DNA of 64,000 bases, taken from NCBI RefSeq assembly GCF_024343675.1, contig NZ_RJUD01000004.1, positions 62,001-126,000 of the forward strand. Reading direction: 5' to 3'. A program made the position numbers and the translations under genes. The notes below the pieces were generated by a model that was not told the origin of the DNA, ran no database searches, and was given only the letters and a program-made list of their open reading frames with translations. Positions within the stretch are counted from its first letter, which is position 1, and the number at the start of each line of letters is the position of its first letter. Shown here in pieces: positions 18,697 to 27,760 of the stretch. This DNA comes from Lacihabitans sp. CS3-21. Its GTDB lineage: Bacteria > Bacteroidota > Bacteroidia > Cytophagales > Spirosomataceae.

Positions 18697-19836
18697 TTAT
18701 AAAGGCCAGCCTTCAGGTTTTAATGGGGTTCTTGTATTGGTTATAACACATGGTGCAAAAGGCGGCCGAGAGCCATCAGCTGATGCCGGTTCATAATTTT
18801 CTTTTCTCCCTAACATATAATATTGTTGAGTACCTTTGGCATCTAATCTATCTATCCAAATTCTTTTTATTTTTGAGTTGCCAACCATAAAATAACCACC
18901 AACTGTTTCTTTGTTATCGTTGATGTTTTTGACATTACCAATAAGTGCCGCTGGAGGTGCATCTACCAAAGTTCCGCTATTTTGAGACTGATTGGCAAGT
19001 ATTTTTAAATATTGAAATGCTGAAGGTGAAACGGTCTGTTGTTTTATTTCTATTAAAAAACCATTTTCTTGATAAAAAGGCACACTGGCAACCAGTCTAT
19101 TTTTTATTTCTTTTCCCTGAGAAAAAGCATCACTCATAACATTCAGATCTTGCGAATAATATATTTCCCAACAATTTCCTTGGCAAAGATAATCGTATTC
19201 AACGCCAGCCTCAGCCAAAGCAGTGACTGGGCTACACTTGCCTAGCGGTGCTGGTGAACTCAAAAATATTCCTCCAGAACACGTTTTGCAAATGGTTTGT
19301 TTTTCATATAATTTCCAATTCCACATAAAATTATCACCAGGTTCCACAGGGTCTTTAGTGTCTATGTAAATTAAGTGTGCACCTATACTGTTTTCACCTA
19401 ATTTTATGCCTTTAGGGTCAAATTTTACGGTATAACCCGTTATTTCAGGCGTTGCACGCATCAACTCTTCTGTTGATTCATACACTTTACCATCTTTTAA
19501 AATGATTTTTAGTTTATACTTGCTGCCTACTAATGCTTTAAATCCCAATGGCAAATAATAGTACCCATTTTCTCTATATATGCAATCTATTTGGTCTTTA
19601 CCGTCTTTTATTATACTCACTTTAGCTCCAGTTTCATTGGCATATCGTATGTTGCCTGTTGAAGATGGGATAAATTTCTTCACCGTAATAAACTGGTCAT
19701 TCGTGGCGTCGTCAATGGTTCCATCTATGATTAATATAGTCTCAGTCGTTACAACCTCTAAGTTATACGGCTCTACGCAGGCAATAAAAACTGCTAGCGA
19801 CACAAGAAATACTATTTTGGATTTTATATATTTCAA
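18697..19836 (-). CDS. DUF4249 lipoprotein (copy 2)
   Basis: A 379-residue predicted lipoprotein whose lipobox FIAC is followed by VEPYNL. The start must be TTG at 19836; no ATG gives the signal peptide. It lies 12 bases after the stop of the first DUF4249 gene. The two copies are clear paralogues. Both share the order SPAPLG or TPAPLG then Cys, DYLC, NCW(E/D)I, NVM(S/T)D and the tail RPPFAPC. The conserved cysteines may form disulfides or bind metal. The family is unassigned in function, but the gene always travels with TonB receptors, so a surface accessory role is inferred. Confidence 0.83.
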   Translation of the reverse strand: MKYIKSKIVFLVSLAVFIACVEPYNLEVVTTETILIIDGTIDDATNDQFITVKKFIPSSTGNIRYANETGAKVSIIKDGKDQIDCIYRENGYYYLPLGFKALVGSKYKLKIILKDGKVYESTEELMRATPEITGYTVKFDPKGIKLGENSIGAHLIYIDTKDPVEPGDNFMWNWKLYEKQTICKTCSGGIFLSSPAPLGKCSPVTALAEAGVEYDYLCQGNCWEIYYSQDLNVMSDAFSQGKEIKNRLVASVPFYQENGFLIEIKQQTVSPSAFQYLKILANQSQNSGTLVDAPPAALIGNVKNINDNKETVGGYFMVGNSKIKRIWIDRLDAKGTQQYYMLGRKENYEPASADGSRPPFAPCVITNTRTPLKPEGWPL

Positions 19837-19847
19837 TTCTGTAATAA

Positions 19848-20984
19848 TTAGTCTATCCAGCCTATTGGCTTAATTTTAGTTCGATTTTCACCCTCTATGC
19901 ATGGAGCAAAAGGCGGCCTTGAAGTATCATTGCCCATAGGCTCAGGAGTTACCTGCCTTCCTTTAAATAATCCAACTGCACTCACGCTAGTAAAACTTTC
20001 ATTCCTCTGTATTACAAAAGTTTTGGAGGTTTTACTGCTCACCATAAATATTCCACCTACTGCTTCTGATTTATTACTGGTATTTTTAACATTCCCTATC
20101 AAACCAGCAGGGGGAGTGTCGGCCAAACTACCGTTTCTTTGCGTTTGGTTGACCATAATATTGAAGTATTCAAATGCAGATTTTGAAATGGAATACTGCT
20201 GGATATCTATAAGTGCATTTCGATATTGAAAAAATGGGATATTGGCCACCAAACGTCCTTTTATAGTTTGTCCATTTGCATAGTTGTCGGTCATTACGTT
20301 TATCTCCTCATTATATATAATATCCCAACAGTTCGAAACGCACAAATAATCATAGGTAACTCCCCTTCTTGCTAGGTTTGCGTCATCAACGCATCTGCCG
20401 AGTGGAGCAGGTGTGGTAAAATATCTACCGCCGTTGCAGCTGGCACAATAACTCTGCTTTTCGTAAAGTCTATACTGCCACAAATAATATTGACCTTTGG
20501 TTTCAGAATCTTTCGTATCTATGAATATCCTATGCCCATCAACTTTTCTATCTAAATAGTCAATTCCTTTTTCAACAAACTGAGAATAAATTTTTTCGAT
20601 TGGTGAAGTTGGTGAAGTAGTCTCAACACTAGACTCATAAGTGGAACCCTCCATAACTATTCTCAATTGATATGGCGTGTTTGTTTTTGTTTTGAAGCCC
20701 TTAGGTAATTGATATTTGCCCTCAGATACATAATTGCATTCATAAAAAGTAGTTTTACCTTCTATCAACTGCACCTTGGCATTTTGTATATCTCGGTAAA
20801 CTATATTATTAGGCTCTGGAATATTCTTTTTTATAATTACATATTGGAGAGAATCGTAATCATTAATGTCTGCCTCTATGAACAATATTTCCTTTTGACT
20901 TCCAAAGTTTAAATCATAGGGCTCTACACATGCAAATACCACCAATCCAACCGCTGCCAATAATAATTTAATCCTATATTTCAT
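19848..20984 (-). CDS. DUF4249 lipoprotein (copy 1)
   Basis: A predicted lipoprotein of 378 residues from the ATG at 20984. An in-frame start at 21005 would only add residues before a normal signal peptide. The lipobox is VFAC, followed by VEPYDL. It is a tandem paralogue of the next gene and the first gene of the receptor operon. An N-terminal beta domain is followed by the cysteine-rich central part (CxxC near 190, DYLC and NCWDI near 225) and the RPPFAPC tail. No function is established for this family. Confidence 0.83.
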   Translation of the reverse strand: MKYRIKLLLAAVGLVVFACVEPYDLNFGSQKEILFIEADINDYDSLQYVIIKKNIPEPNNIVYRDIQNAKVQLIEGKTTFYECNYVSEGKYQLPKGFKTKTNTPYQLRIVMEGSTYESSVETTSPTSPIEKIYSQFVEKGIDYLDRKVDGHRIFIDTKDSETKGQYYLWQYRLYEKQSYCASCNGGRYFTTPAPLGRCVDDANLARRGVTYDYLCVSNCWDIIYNEEINVMTDNYANGQTIKGRLVANIPFFQYRNALIDIQQYSISKSAFEYFNIMVNQTQRNGSLADTPPAGLIGNVKNTSNKSEAVGGIFMVSSKTSKTFVIQRNESFTSVSAVGLFKGRQVTPEPMGNDTSRPPFAPCIEGENRTKIKPIGWID

Positions 20985-21099
20985 CAAAATGTTTAAAGAT
21001 CTCAAATCTACTGAATTTGAGCCAAAACTGCATATTATATTCTGAAAAGTATCAATATCTGCATATATAATGAAAGAATGTGTAGATAATACAATACAT

Positions 21100-21861
21100 T
21101 TATTTTAAAATAAAGTGTTGTTTTATAATTCCTTTTCTGAAAAACACAAGCCCTACAAAAAATAGATCTATACTAATAGAGACCTCATCATGACTTTTCA
21201 CCCTTTCCCAAGCATTTTTCATTTCCTCTGACCAATAAATATCATCAAAAACAAAACATGAATTTTCGGCTTTAAATTTTAAACACTTTTCAAAATACCG
21301 CATAGTAGGTTCTTCTTTGTGATTAGCATCAAAAAAAGCTAAATCGATTTGGATTATCTTTTTCAAATTGTCCTCAAGAGTTAGGTCAATATTGCCTAGA
21401 ACACAATGAACATTTTGAATATCGAGGTTTTGAAATGTAGATTGTGCGATTTTTAAAGTTTCTGGACATCCTTCAAATGTGTAAACTTGGACATCCGTGT
21501 TTGATTTGGCCAAATATGCAGTCGTAACGCCAAATGAGGTACCTAAATCAATTATTGTTTTATAATTGTAATATTTAATAATTCTAAACAAAAGTTGGCT
21601 CCACTTTTTCGGTTTAAGTGAAGTCATAGCCAATGAAGATATTTTTTCAGGCGTATTTTTTTTTGTTCCAGCTCCAAAATCTTGCCTATTAATTGTGCTA
21701 TTATTGGCAATCAATTTTTTTCGTTCAGTCTCAATAATACTAAAATCTGGAAATACAGACTTCGCTTTAAAAATTTTATTGTAAAATTCAAATACGAAAG
21801 GAGAATGAATTGTATGAGCGTTATTTGCCCTAAAAAAGTACCTTAAGAAGTCGAGATACAT
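21100..21861 (-). CDS. Class I SAM-dependent methyltransferase, O-methyltransferase-like
   Basis: A 253-residue cytoplasmic protein with a Rossmann methyltransferase core. The SAM loop IIDLGTSFGVTTAYLA is near residue 98, the acidic loop VYTFEGCPE near 125, and IDLAFFDANH near 168 matches the metal/substrate strand of COMT-like enzymes. A basic N-terminal region precedes the core. It starts 3 bases after apaG, so the two share a transcript. Substrate unknown. Confidence 0.8.
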   Translation of the reverse strand: MYLDFLRYFFRANNAHTIHSPFVFEFYNKIFKAKSVFPDFSIIETERKKLIANNSTINRQDFGAGTKKNTPEKISSLAMTSLKPKKWSQLLFRIIKYYNYKTIIDLGTSFGVTTAYLAKSNTDVQVYTFEGCPETLKIAQSTFQNLDIQNVHCVLGNIDLTLEDNLKKIIQIDLAFFDANHKEEPTMRYFEKCLKFKAENSCFVFDDIYWSEEMKNAWERVKSHDEVSISIDLFFVGLVFFRKGIIKQHFILK

Positions 21862-21864
21862 TCG

Positions 21865-22251
21865 TTAATTCAATAAATAGGGTACCGTCATTATAAATTC
21901 GGGTATAACAATTAAAAATGTTTTGCCATCAAGAACGCGTTCCATGGTGTAAAAACCATACATTTTGCCAATTCCAGATTTGAAATTGCATCCCGAAACA
22001 TACTCATGATAACTTCCTGGCTCAATAACTGGCTGATATCCAACCACCCCATCTCCAATGACTTCACTTGATTGACCAATAGAATCCCAGATGTACCAAT
22101 GCCTTTTGAGCAATTTCATTGTGGCATCAGAATGGTTTTCAATTCGGATTCTGTAAGAGAAAGCGAAATGATACCTTTCTGGGTCTGAATAGAACGGTTG
22201 GAACTCTGCAACTACACTCACTTTTATGCCTTTCGTGACAGCTATTTCCAT
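21865..22251 (-). CDS. apaG: ApaG family protein
   Basis: A 128-residue single-domain protein of the ApaG fold (fibronectin-III-like beta sandwich). Recognisable strands are YRIRIENHS, LLKRHWYIWDS, GEGVVG-like GDGVVGYQPVI and the C-terminal GKMYGFYTME then IPEF. Length matches the family. The name comes from linkage to apaH in enterobacteria and an early report of a Co/Mg resistance phenotype; molecular function is not settled. It lies upstream of a methyltransferase. Confidence 0.93.
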   Translation of the reverse strand: MEIAVTKGIKVSVVAEFQPFYSDPERYHFAFSYRIRIENHSDATMKLLKRHWYIWDSIGQSSEVIGDGVVGYQPVIEPGSYHEYVSGCNFKSGIGKMYGFYTMERVLDGKTFLIVIPEFIMTVPYLLN

Positions 22252-22311
22252 ATCAATTGTTTTTTTAGTTTCTAAACGAAACTTTTATAATTTTCTTTGT
22301 AAATAAAAGAA

Positions 22312-22319
22312 TAATTTTG
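22312..22319 (+). promoter_or_regulatory. -7 box upstream of ung
   Basis: TAATTTTG fits TAnnTTTG and lies 36 bases before the ung ATG, in the divergent apaG-ung gap. Confidence 0.45.
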
Positions 22320-22355
22320 AAATCTATCAATATTAAATAGATAAAAATCTCCTAT

Positions 22356-23021
22356 ATGAATATAAAACTAGAGGAATCGTGGAAAGTTCAACTCCGTGAT
22401 GAATTTGAAAAGATTTATTTTCAGAATCTCATAAATTTCGTAAAAAAGGAATACACTTCTACTGTTTGTTATCCTCCTGGAAAACTGATTTTCCATGCTT
22501 TCGATAAATGTTCTTTTGAAAATATAAAAGTGGTTATTATTGGTCAAGATCCATATCATGGACCGAATCAAGCAAATGGTCTATGTTTTTCAGTAAGTGA
22601 TGGCGTGCCTTTTCCGCCTTCATTGATTAACATTTTTAAAGAAATAAAAAAAGATTTGGGGACAGAAATTCCAAAATCAGGAAATCTCGAAAGATGGGCT
22701 GAGCAAGGGGTGTTACTATTAAATGCTACATTGACCGTCAGAGACAATCAGGCAGGTTCGCATCAAAAACAAGGCTGGGAAACATTTACAGATGCCGTAA
22801 TTTCAAAACTTAATCAGGAGAAAGAGAACTTGGTTTTCTTGCTTTGGGGAGCTTTTGCTCAAAATAAAGGGAAATTTATTGACACCTCTAAACATTTAGT
22901 TTTGAAATCAAAACACCCATCGCCGCTTTCGGCCAATCAAGGCGGTTGGTTTGATCAGCATCATTTTTCTAAAACCAATGCGTTTTTAAAAAGTAAAGGT
23001 TTAAAAGAGATAACCTGGTAA
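22356..23021 (+). CDS. ung: Uracil-DNA glycosylase, family 1
   Basis: A 221-residue enzyme that removes uracil from DNA to start base excision repair. The water-activating loop GQDPYHG is near residue 63 and the DNA-intercalation loop HPSPLSANQGG near 188. LLLNATLTVR and FLLWGAFAQNKG are further standard segments. Length is typical. It is transcribed divergently from apaG. Confidence 0.97.
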   Translation: MNIKLEESWKVQLRDEFEKIYFQNLINFVKKEYTSTVCYPPGKLIFHAFDKCSFENIKVVIIGQDPYHGPNQANGLCFSVSDGVPFPPSLINIFKEIKKDLGTEIPKSGNLERWAEQGVLLLNATLTVRDNQAGSHQKQGWETFTDAVISKLNQEKENLVFLLWGAFAQNKGKFIDTSKHLVLKSKHPSPLSANQGGWFDQHHFSKTNAFLKSKGLKEITW

Positions 23022-23080
23022 TTCCTTTCTATTTCAGGAGTATATTCAAATTTTAGATTATAATGTTTTAGATTTGTACC

Positions 23081-24214
23081 ATGCAAAAATACGAAATAGT
23101 AGCCACTACTTTGATGGGGTTCGAAAACCTCCTAATAGATGAACTGAGAAGCTTTGGTGCAGAAAATATCGAGAAATTAAGACGAGCAATTCGTTTTGTG
23201 GGTGATGACGAATTGCTTTACAAAGCCAATATGCTGTCTAGAACTGCCATTAGGTTTCTGGTACCTATTGATGATTTTACCGCCGAAAACGAAACCGAAC
23301 TCTACAATAAAGCAAAATCCTTTCCTTGGGAAAAAGTACTTCATTTAAACCAGACTTTTTCTATTGACGCCACCATAAGTGGTAATCATTTTAGTAACTC
23401 CCATTATGTGGCGTTGAAGGTCAAAGACGCCATAGCAGATCGATTTAGAGAAAAAAAAGGCAAAAGACCCGACGTGGGTAAAGATAACCCAGACATCGTA
23501 ATAAATATACATGTAACTGGTAGCGAAGTAGTTATATCCTTAGATTCTACAGGAGTAAGTTTGGACAGACGTGGTTACAGAATTAAATCAAACGAAGCTC
23601 CAATTAACGAGATACTGGCCGCTGGAATAATTCTCATCAGTGGATGGAACGCTGCGTTACCTTTTTATGACCCCATGGCGGGCTCAGGTACTTTTAGCAT
23701 TGAGGCCGCACTTATTGGAACTAAAACACCCCCAAATCTTAATCGGTCCTTTTGTTTGCAAAATTGGCGAGATTTTGATTCCGCACTTTTTAACAAAGTA
23801 AAAGCCGAATTGAAATCTCAGATAATTGAGCCCGATCTAAAGATTTTTGCAAGAGATATTTTGCCAAAAAACTTAGAAATCATTGCTGAAAATGCAGAAT
23901 TAGCAGGAATGGACGAATATATTAACTTAAAAAAAGCGGACTTTTTTGAAACTGAACCTACAACTGAAAACGGCATAGTTTTCCTTAATCCACCTTACGG
24001 CGAAAGAATGAAAATGGATGATGTTTTTGACTTTTATAGTAGAATTGGAGACACACTTAAACAAAAATATGCCGGTTTTGAGGCTTGGATGATAAGTTCA
24101 GACAAGGAAGCGATAAAGAAAGTTGGCCTCAGAGGTGAGCAGAAAATAGATTTACTTAATGGTGGTTTGGATGCTCGATTATTAAAATATGAATTGTATA
24201 AAGGCAAAAAATAA
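23081..24214 (+). CDS. THUMP-domain rRNA guanine-N2 methyltransferase (RlmL/TrmN-like)
   Basis: A 377-residue RNA methyltransferase. Residues about 40-150 form a THUMP RNA-binding domain. The SAM domain follows, with DPMAGSGTFSIEAAL near 205 and the catalytic NPPYGERM near 305, the signature of N2-guanine methylation. It corresponds to the N-terminal half of enterobacterial RlmL, which modifies 23S rRNA G2445; this single-domain form is normal in Bacteroidota. A TAGATTTG box ends 4 bases before the ATG, which would make a leaderless or near-leaderless message if it is used. Confidence 0.87.
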   Translation: MQKYEIVATTLMGFENLLIDELRSFGAENIEKLRRAIRFVGDDELLYKANMLSRTAIRFLVPIDDFTAENETELYNKAKSFPWEKVLHLNQTFSIDATISGNHFSNSHYVALKVKDAIADRFREKKGKRPDVGKDNPDIVINIHVTGSEVVISLDSTGVSLDRRGYRIKSNEAPINEILAAGIILISGWNAALPFYDPMAGSGTFSIEAALIGTKTPPNLNRSFCLQNWRDFDSALFNKVKAELKSQIIEPDLKIFARDILPKNLEIIAENAELAGMDEYINLKKADFFETEPTTENGIVFLNPPYGERMKMDDVFDFYSRIGDTLKQKYAGFEAWMISSDKEAIKKVGLRGEQKIDLLNGGLDARLLKYELYKGKK

Positions 24215-24240
24215 GGCTACTTCTATTAAAAAGTAGCCTT
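24207..24240 (-). terminator. Terminator of lepB
   Basis: The 10-bp stem AAGGCTACTT/AAGTAGCCTT (24213-24222 with 24231-24240) has an 8-base loop. The T run (ATTTTTTG) follows on the minus strand, so it mainly ends lepB. It overlaps the stop codon of the convergent methyltransferase gene. Confidence 0.8.
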
Positions 24241-24262
24241 CTAAATACAGTAACTTCTAATC

Positions 24263-25396
24263 TTACTTAATCAAGCTAAACAATCTGCTCCACCTGATTT
24301 TGTTCAGCAAACTTCCGTTTGCATCGATAGACATCCAAATAAATACAGCTTTACCAACTATATGATCGGCAGGTACAAATCCCCAGAATCTTGAATCATC
24401 AGACTCGTAACGGTTATCCCCCATCATGAAGTAATAATCCTGATTGAAGGTGTATTCATTCACTTGTTTTCCATCTATAAATATCTTCCCATTTTTATAT
24501 TCAGCGTTTTTGTTCAAATCAAAAACTGTTATAACCGATTTGTACATGGCGATGTTTTTCTCAGTCAACTGAATTTTCATACCTTTTTTAGGTACAGTAA
24601 ATGGCTCAAAATTGTCTCTGTTGTTTGAAAACAAAGTAGTTTGGTGCGGAAATGCATTATAATTTTGATCAGAAGTATCTCCTTTTGCGATTATATCAGG
24701 AAAAATATTCGTCACAAAATCATACTTTTTTAATTCAGCCAAAGCCGACTCAGTGGAATTGATAGAATAATAGATTTTCCCATTTTCAGAACGCTCACCT
24801 TTATTTTCGATACCTAATTTCTCAAACAATTTCTCATTTACATTGGTATTCGTCTCTATGCTGTAATACTTTTGGGTATTGGCCGCGTTATCAAATTTCT
24901 TATTATTTACATAAACCTCCGAATTTCTGATATCAACTACATCTCCGCCAATGCCGATACATCTTTTGATATAATTGGTTCTTAAATCCACTGGATATTT
25001 GTCATAACCACCATAAGGATCAGGTCTTTCAGGGCAACCAGGATAATTAAATACTACCACATCACCATTTTTTACGGAAGTAAAACCTGGAAGACGGAAG
25101 TTTGGTATTTGAATTGCATCTGAATAAGAAGGTATTTCAGTGAACCAAATTTTCTGATGAGTAAGTGGAATTTGAAGTATAGTTTTTGGAGTTCTTGCTC
25201 CATAATGTACTTTTGAAACAAAAAGAAAGTCGTTTATCAACAAACTTTTTTCCATTGAGCCAGTTGGAATTGTGTAAGCTTCTAGAAACAATCCTCTAAT
25301 AAGTGTAGCGGCTACCACTGCAAAAAGCACTGAGTCCCACCACTCTCGCATTGCCGATTTTTGTTTTTTGGGTTTCTTATTTTCTTGTTCTGCCAT
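24263..25396 (-). CDS. lepB: Signal peptidase I
   Basis: A 377-residue inner-membrane serine protease that cleaves Sec signal peptides. The N-terminal transmembrane helix (about 16-35) is followed by PTGSMEKSLL, carrying the nucleophile Ser near 47. KRCIGIGGD carries the general-base Lys near 146, and the C-terminal MGDNRYESDDSRFWG box is present. Compared with short bacterial forms it has a large insertion between the Lys box and the GDNR box (about 155-300), usual for Bacteroidota LepB. A TATTTTTG promoter box lies 24 bases upstream. Confidence 0.95.
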   Translation of the reverse strand: MAEQENKKPKKQKSAMREWWDSVLFAVVAATLIRGLFLEAYTIPTGSMEKSLLINDFLFVSKVHYGARTPKTILQIPLTHQKIWFTEIPSYSDAIQIPNFRLPGFTSVKNGDVVVFNYPGCPERPDPYGGYDKYPVDLRTNYIKRCIGIGGDVVDIRNSEVYVNNKKFDNAANTQKYYSIETNTNVNEKLFEKLGIENKGERSENGKIYYSINSTESALAELKKYDFVTNIFPDIIAKGDTSDQNYNAFPHQTTLFSNNRDNFEPFTVPKKGMKIQLTEKNIAMYKSVITVFDLNKNAEYKNGKIFIDGKQVNEYTFNQDYYFMMGDNRYESDDSRFWGFVPADHIVGKAVFIWMSIDANGSLLNKIRWSRLFSLIK

Positions 25397-25420
25397 GAAA
25401 TAATTTCAAATTAATTTTTA

Positions 25421-25428
25421 CAAAAATA
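25421..25428 (-). promoter_or_regulatory. -7 box of lepB
   Basis: The minus strand reads TATTTTTG (TAnnTTTG) 24 bases upstream of the lepB ATG. Confidence 0.5.
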
Positions 25429-25482
25429 AATAAAATACGCCAAAAGCTCTAAAATAATTGCTTGATTGGCAAAATAGATGGA

Positions 25483-25725
25483 TTAATCCACCGAATCGAT
25501 GATGGCATCAAAGTCATTTTCCATGTCTTTGAAACGCTCAACCACCTTTTTAAGGAAACTATCGCCCATCATTTCTTCAATATCCTCTTCACCTGATACG
25601 TCTAACTCAGAAACTTTGTAAATTTGCTCTAGCATTCCAGCTTCAAACTTAATAATATATTTATTGTTGAATTGATAAAGCTCTGCTTTGCAGAAATCAT
25701 TTTCTATATTTTTTACAAACCTCAT
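25483..25725 (-). CDS. Small acidic protein of unknown function
   Basis: From the ATG at 25725 this encodes 80 residues, starting [12 protein letters not shown]. An upstream extension to 25785 is open but lies entirely inside the opposite TPR gene and begins with poor sequence. The protein is acidic (EEDIEEMMGD near 45-55), has an N-terminal beta-hairpin-like part and a C-terminal helix, and has no signal peptide. I do not recognise a family. Its ATG overlaps the ATG of the divergent TPR lipoprotein within one CATG. lepB lies downstream on the same strand, 86 bases away. Confidence 0.55.
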   Translation of the reverse strand: MRFVKNIENDFCKAELYQFNNKYIIKFEAGMLEQIYKVSELDVSGEEDIEEMMGDSFLKKVVERFKDMENDFDAIIDSVD

Positions 25726-26737
25726 GAAAAAGTTATTAATTATTGTTTTGTTGGCTCCTCTTTTTTGGGCGTGCAAAGGTAACAAAGAATCTGCTGAATT
25801 TTTTAAACGTGGAAATTTTCATTTTAAAAAAAATGAACTTGAAAAAGCCGAACATTTTTTTTCAGAGGCCATAAAAAAGAATCCTGACTTTGCTGATGCA
25901 TACAACAACCGAGGTGTCGTTTATTTGAAAGTTGGAAGAACTGATGAAGCTTTGAATGATTTCGAAAAAGCCGTTTCATTAGACGATTCATTTGTGGACG
26001 CAAAACTTAACTTAGGCAGATTGTACAGTGAAATGGGAAAAACCACCGAGGCTGAGAATTTGTTCAAATCAATTGAAAAGAAATTAGAAAAATCAAGTGA
26101 GTTTTATAATTCTTATGGACAAAACTTCGTAAGACAGAATCATTTTCCCGAAGGGGAGCAGATGCTAATCAAATCATTGGCTTTAAATCCCAAAAATATT
26201 GAGGCTTTGGCTAATATTTCGTATTTGAAAACAGTAACTAATCATTCTACTGAAGCCCGAACCTACTTAGCAAAAGCACAAGCTTTGAACAACGAAAACC
26301 CAGTAGTTTTCAATAACTTGGCGATTCTAGACGGAAAAGACCGGAATTTTGATTCGGCTATTAAAAACCTTTTGCTTGCTGAAAACAAAGAAGTTAATAA
26401 TATTATTTATTCCAACAATTTGGCTCTTTTCTATTTTGAAAGTGATAGGTATTTTCTTGGAAAAGAAAAACTGGAGAAAGCCCTTAAAATTGATGATAAA
26501 AATCCATATGTCCTTAGAAACCAAGGAATTCAAGCATTTATGGATAAAGATTTTGTTAAAGCCATGGAATTTTTCTCTAAAGTTGAGGCATCCAATCCTG
26601 AAGTCGATTACATCTATTATTATATTGGAAAAACACTTTTGGCAATGGGTAAGAGTAAAGAAGCTTGTGAAAATTTCAAAATTGGGTCAAAGCTAAATGA
26701 CAGTTGGAGCAAGAAATTCGCAGATAATTGTCTTTAA
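25724..26737 (+). CDS. TPR-repeat lipoprotein
   Basis: A 337-residue predicted lipoprotein. The ATG at 25724 gives a clean signal peptide [17 protein letters not shown] with the lipobox FWAC. An in-frame start at 25688 would bury it. About eight tetratricopeptide repeats follow, for example [20 protein letters not shown] and [20 protein letters not shown]. Such proteins act as scaffolds in the periplasm; the partner is unknown. Its stop codon overlaps that of the convergent queG gene in a shared TTAA. Its promoter must lie inside the divergent small gene. Confidence 0.85.
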   Translation: MKKLLIIVLLAPLFWACKGNKESAEFFKRGNFHFKKNELEKAEHFFSEAIKKNPDFADAYNNRGVVYLKVGRTDEALNDFEKAVSLDDSFVDAKLNLGRLYSEMGKTTEAENLFKSIEKKLEKSSEFYNSYGQNFVRQNHFPEGEQMLIKSLALNPKNIEALANISYLKTVTNHSTEARTYLAKAQALNNENPVVFNNLAILDGKDRNFDSAIKNLLLAENKEVNNIIYSNNLALFYFESDRYFLGKEKLEKALKIDDKNPYVLRNQGIQAFMDKDFVKAMEFFSKVEASNPEVDYIYYYIGKTLLAMGKSKEACENFKIGSKLNDSWSKKFADNCL

Positions 26738-27663
26738 GAATTCTTTTTTAGGAAATCAATATTTCTCATCAAACCTTCATATTTAGTACGCTTTATGGCC
26801 GAGTTTTTAAAGGTTTTTGAGAAAACTTCTTGCGTTATTTCTTCCCAATTTTTAAGTTTTTTTAAGTCTTCATTCGGCAGAAACTCGACTGTATTGTGTG
26901 GTTTGGCGAATGAATTCCATGGACAGACATCTTGGCAAATATCACATCCAAATGCCCAGTTTTCCATTCTATCCTTAAATTCCGTTGGTATATTTTCTTT
27001 TAACTCAATAGTCAAATAGCTGATGCATTTGCTACCATCAACCACATAGGGCTCACTTATTGCATCAGTAGGGCAAGCGTCTATGCATGCCGTGCATGTA
27101 CCACAATAATCTTTTATTGGGCCGTCATAGTTTAAGTCTAAGTCACAAATAATCTCTCCTATAAAGAAAAAACTCCCAATTTTTCGATTAATCAAATTAC
27201 TGTGTTTACCTATCCAACCAAGACCCCCTTTTTTAGCCCAAACTTTGTCCATAACTGGGGCAGAATCCACAAAAACTCTTGCGTTTATATCACCTATTTC
27301 GCTTTGCATTTCTGATAGTAGACTGGAAAGTTTATCTTTTATAACAAAATGATAATCAGTCCCATAGGCATATTTTGAAATTTTGTATTCTGTTTCAGTA
27401 AGTTCTTCTTCTGGATAATAATTAAGAATGAAAGTAATAACGGATTTGGCTCCTTCTACTAGTAAACGAGGATCAAGTCTTTTGTCGAAATAATTGGCCA
27501 TATAGGCCATTTTTCCATTGTAATTTTTATTGAGCCAAATTTCTAAAAGTCTCGCTTCATCTTCCAAAAAATCAGCTTTAGAAATACCACAAAAATCAAA
27601 TCCCAGCTCCAAAGCTTTAGATTTTATAAAAGCAGTATTTTTGTCTTTTTGCAATGAAATCAA
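26734..27663 (-). CDS. queG: Epoxyqueuosine reductase
   Basis: A 309-residue cobalamin- and Fe-S-dependent enzyme that reduces epoxyqueuosine to queuosine in tRNA. It shows the N-terminal [15 protein letters not shown] segment, the central WIGKHSNLI motif and two ferredoxin-like [4Fe-4S] motifs, [15 protein letters not shown] near 188 and [11 protein letters not shown] near 243. The start is TTG at 27663 as no ATG occurs in the right place; the frame is open further upstream, so the exact start is uncertain. Length agrees with the shorter QueG form. Confidence 0.93.
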   Translation of the reverse strand: MISLQKDKNTAFIKSKALELGFDFCGISKADFLEDEARLLEIWLNKNYNGKMAYMANYFDKRLDPRLLVEGAKSVITFILNYYPEEELTETEYKISKYAYGTDYHFVIKDKLSSLLSEMQSEIGDINARVFVDSAPVMDKVWAKKGGLGWIGKHSNLINRKIGSFFFIGEIICDLDLNYDGPIKDYCGTCTACIDACPTDAISEPYVVDGSKCISYLTIELKENIPTEFKDRMENWAFGCDICQDVCPWNSFAKPHNTVEFLPNEDLKKLKNWEEITQEVFSKTFKNSAIKRTKYEGLMRNIDFLKKNS

Positions 27664-27728
27664 ATTTTCTTCAAATGTACTTTGCTTTATTTTCTGTGCA
27701 AAGGTTTTTTATTATCTTGTTTGAAAAC

Positions 27729-27736
27729 TATTTTTG
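27729..27736 (+). promoter_or_regulatory. -7 box of the LRR lipoprotein gene
   Basis: TATTTTTG fits TAnnTTTG and ends 24 bases before the ATG at 27761. Confidence 0.45.
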
Positions 27737-27760
27737 TGTAAATCAATACATATAACGTGT

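Noticed and set aside
25688-25723. Earlier start of the TPR lipoprotein
   Set aside because: It would place 12 residues before a complete lipoprotein signal peptide.
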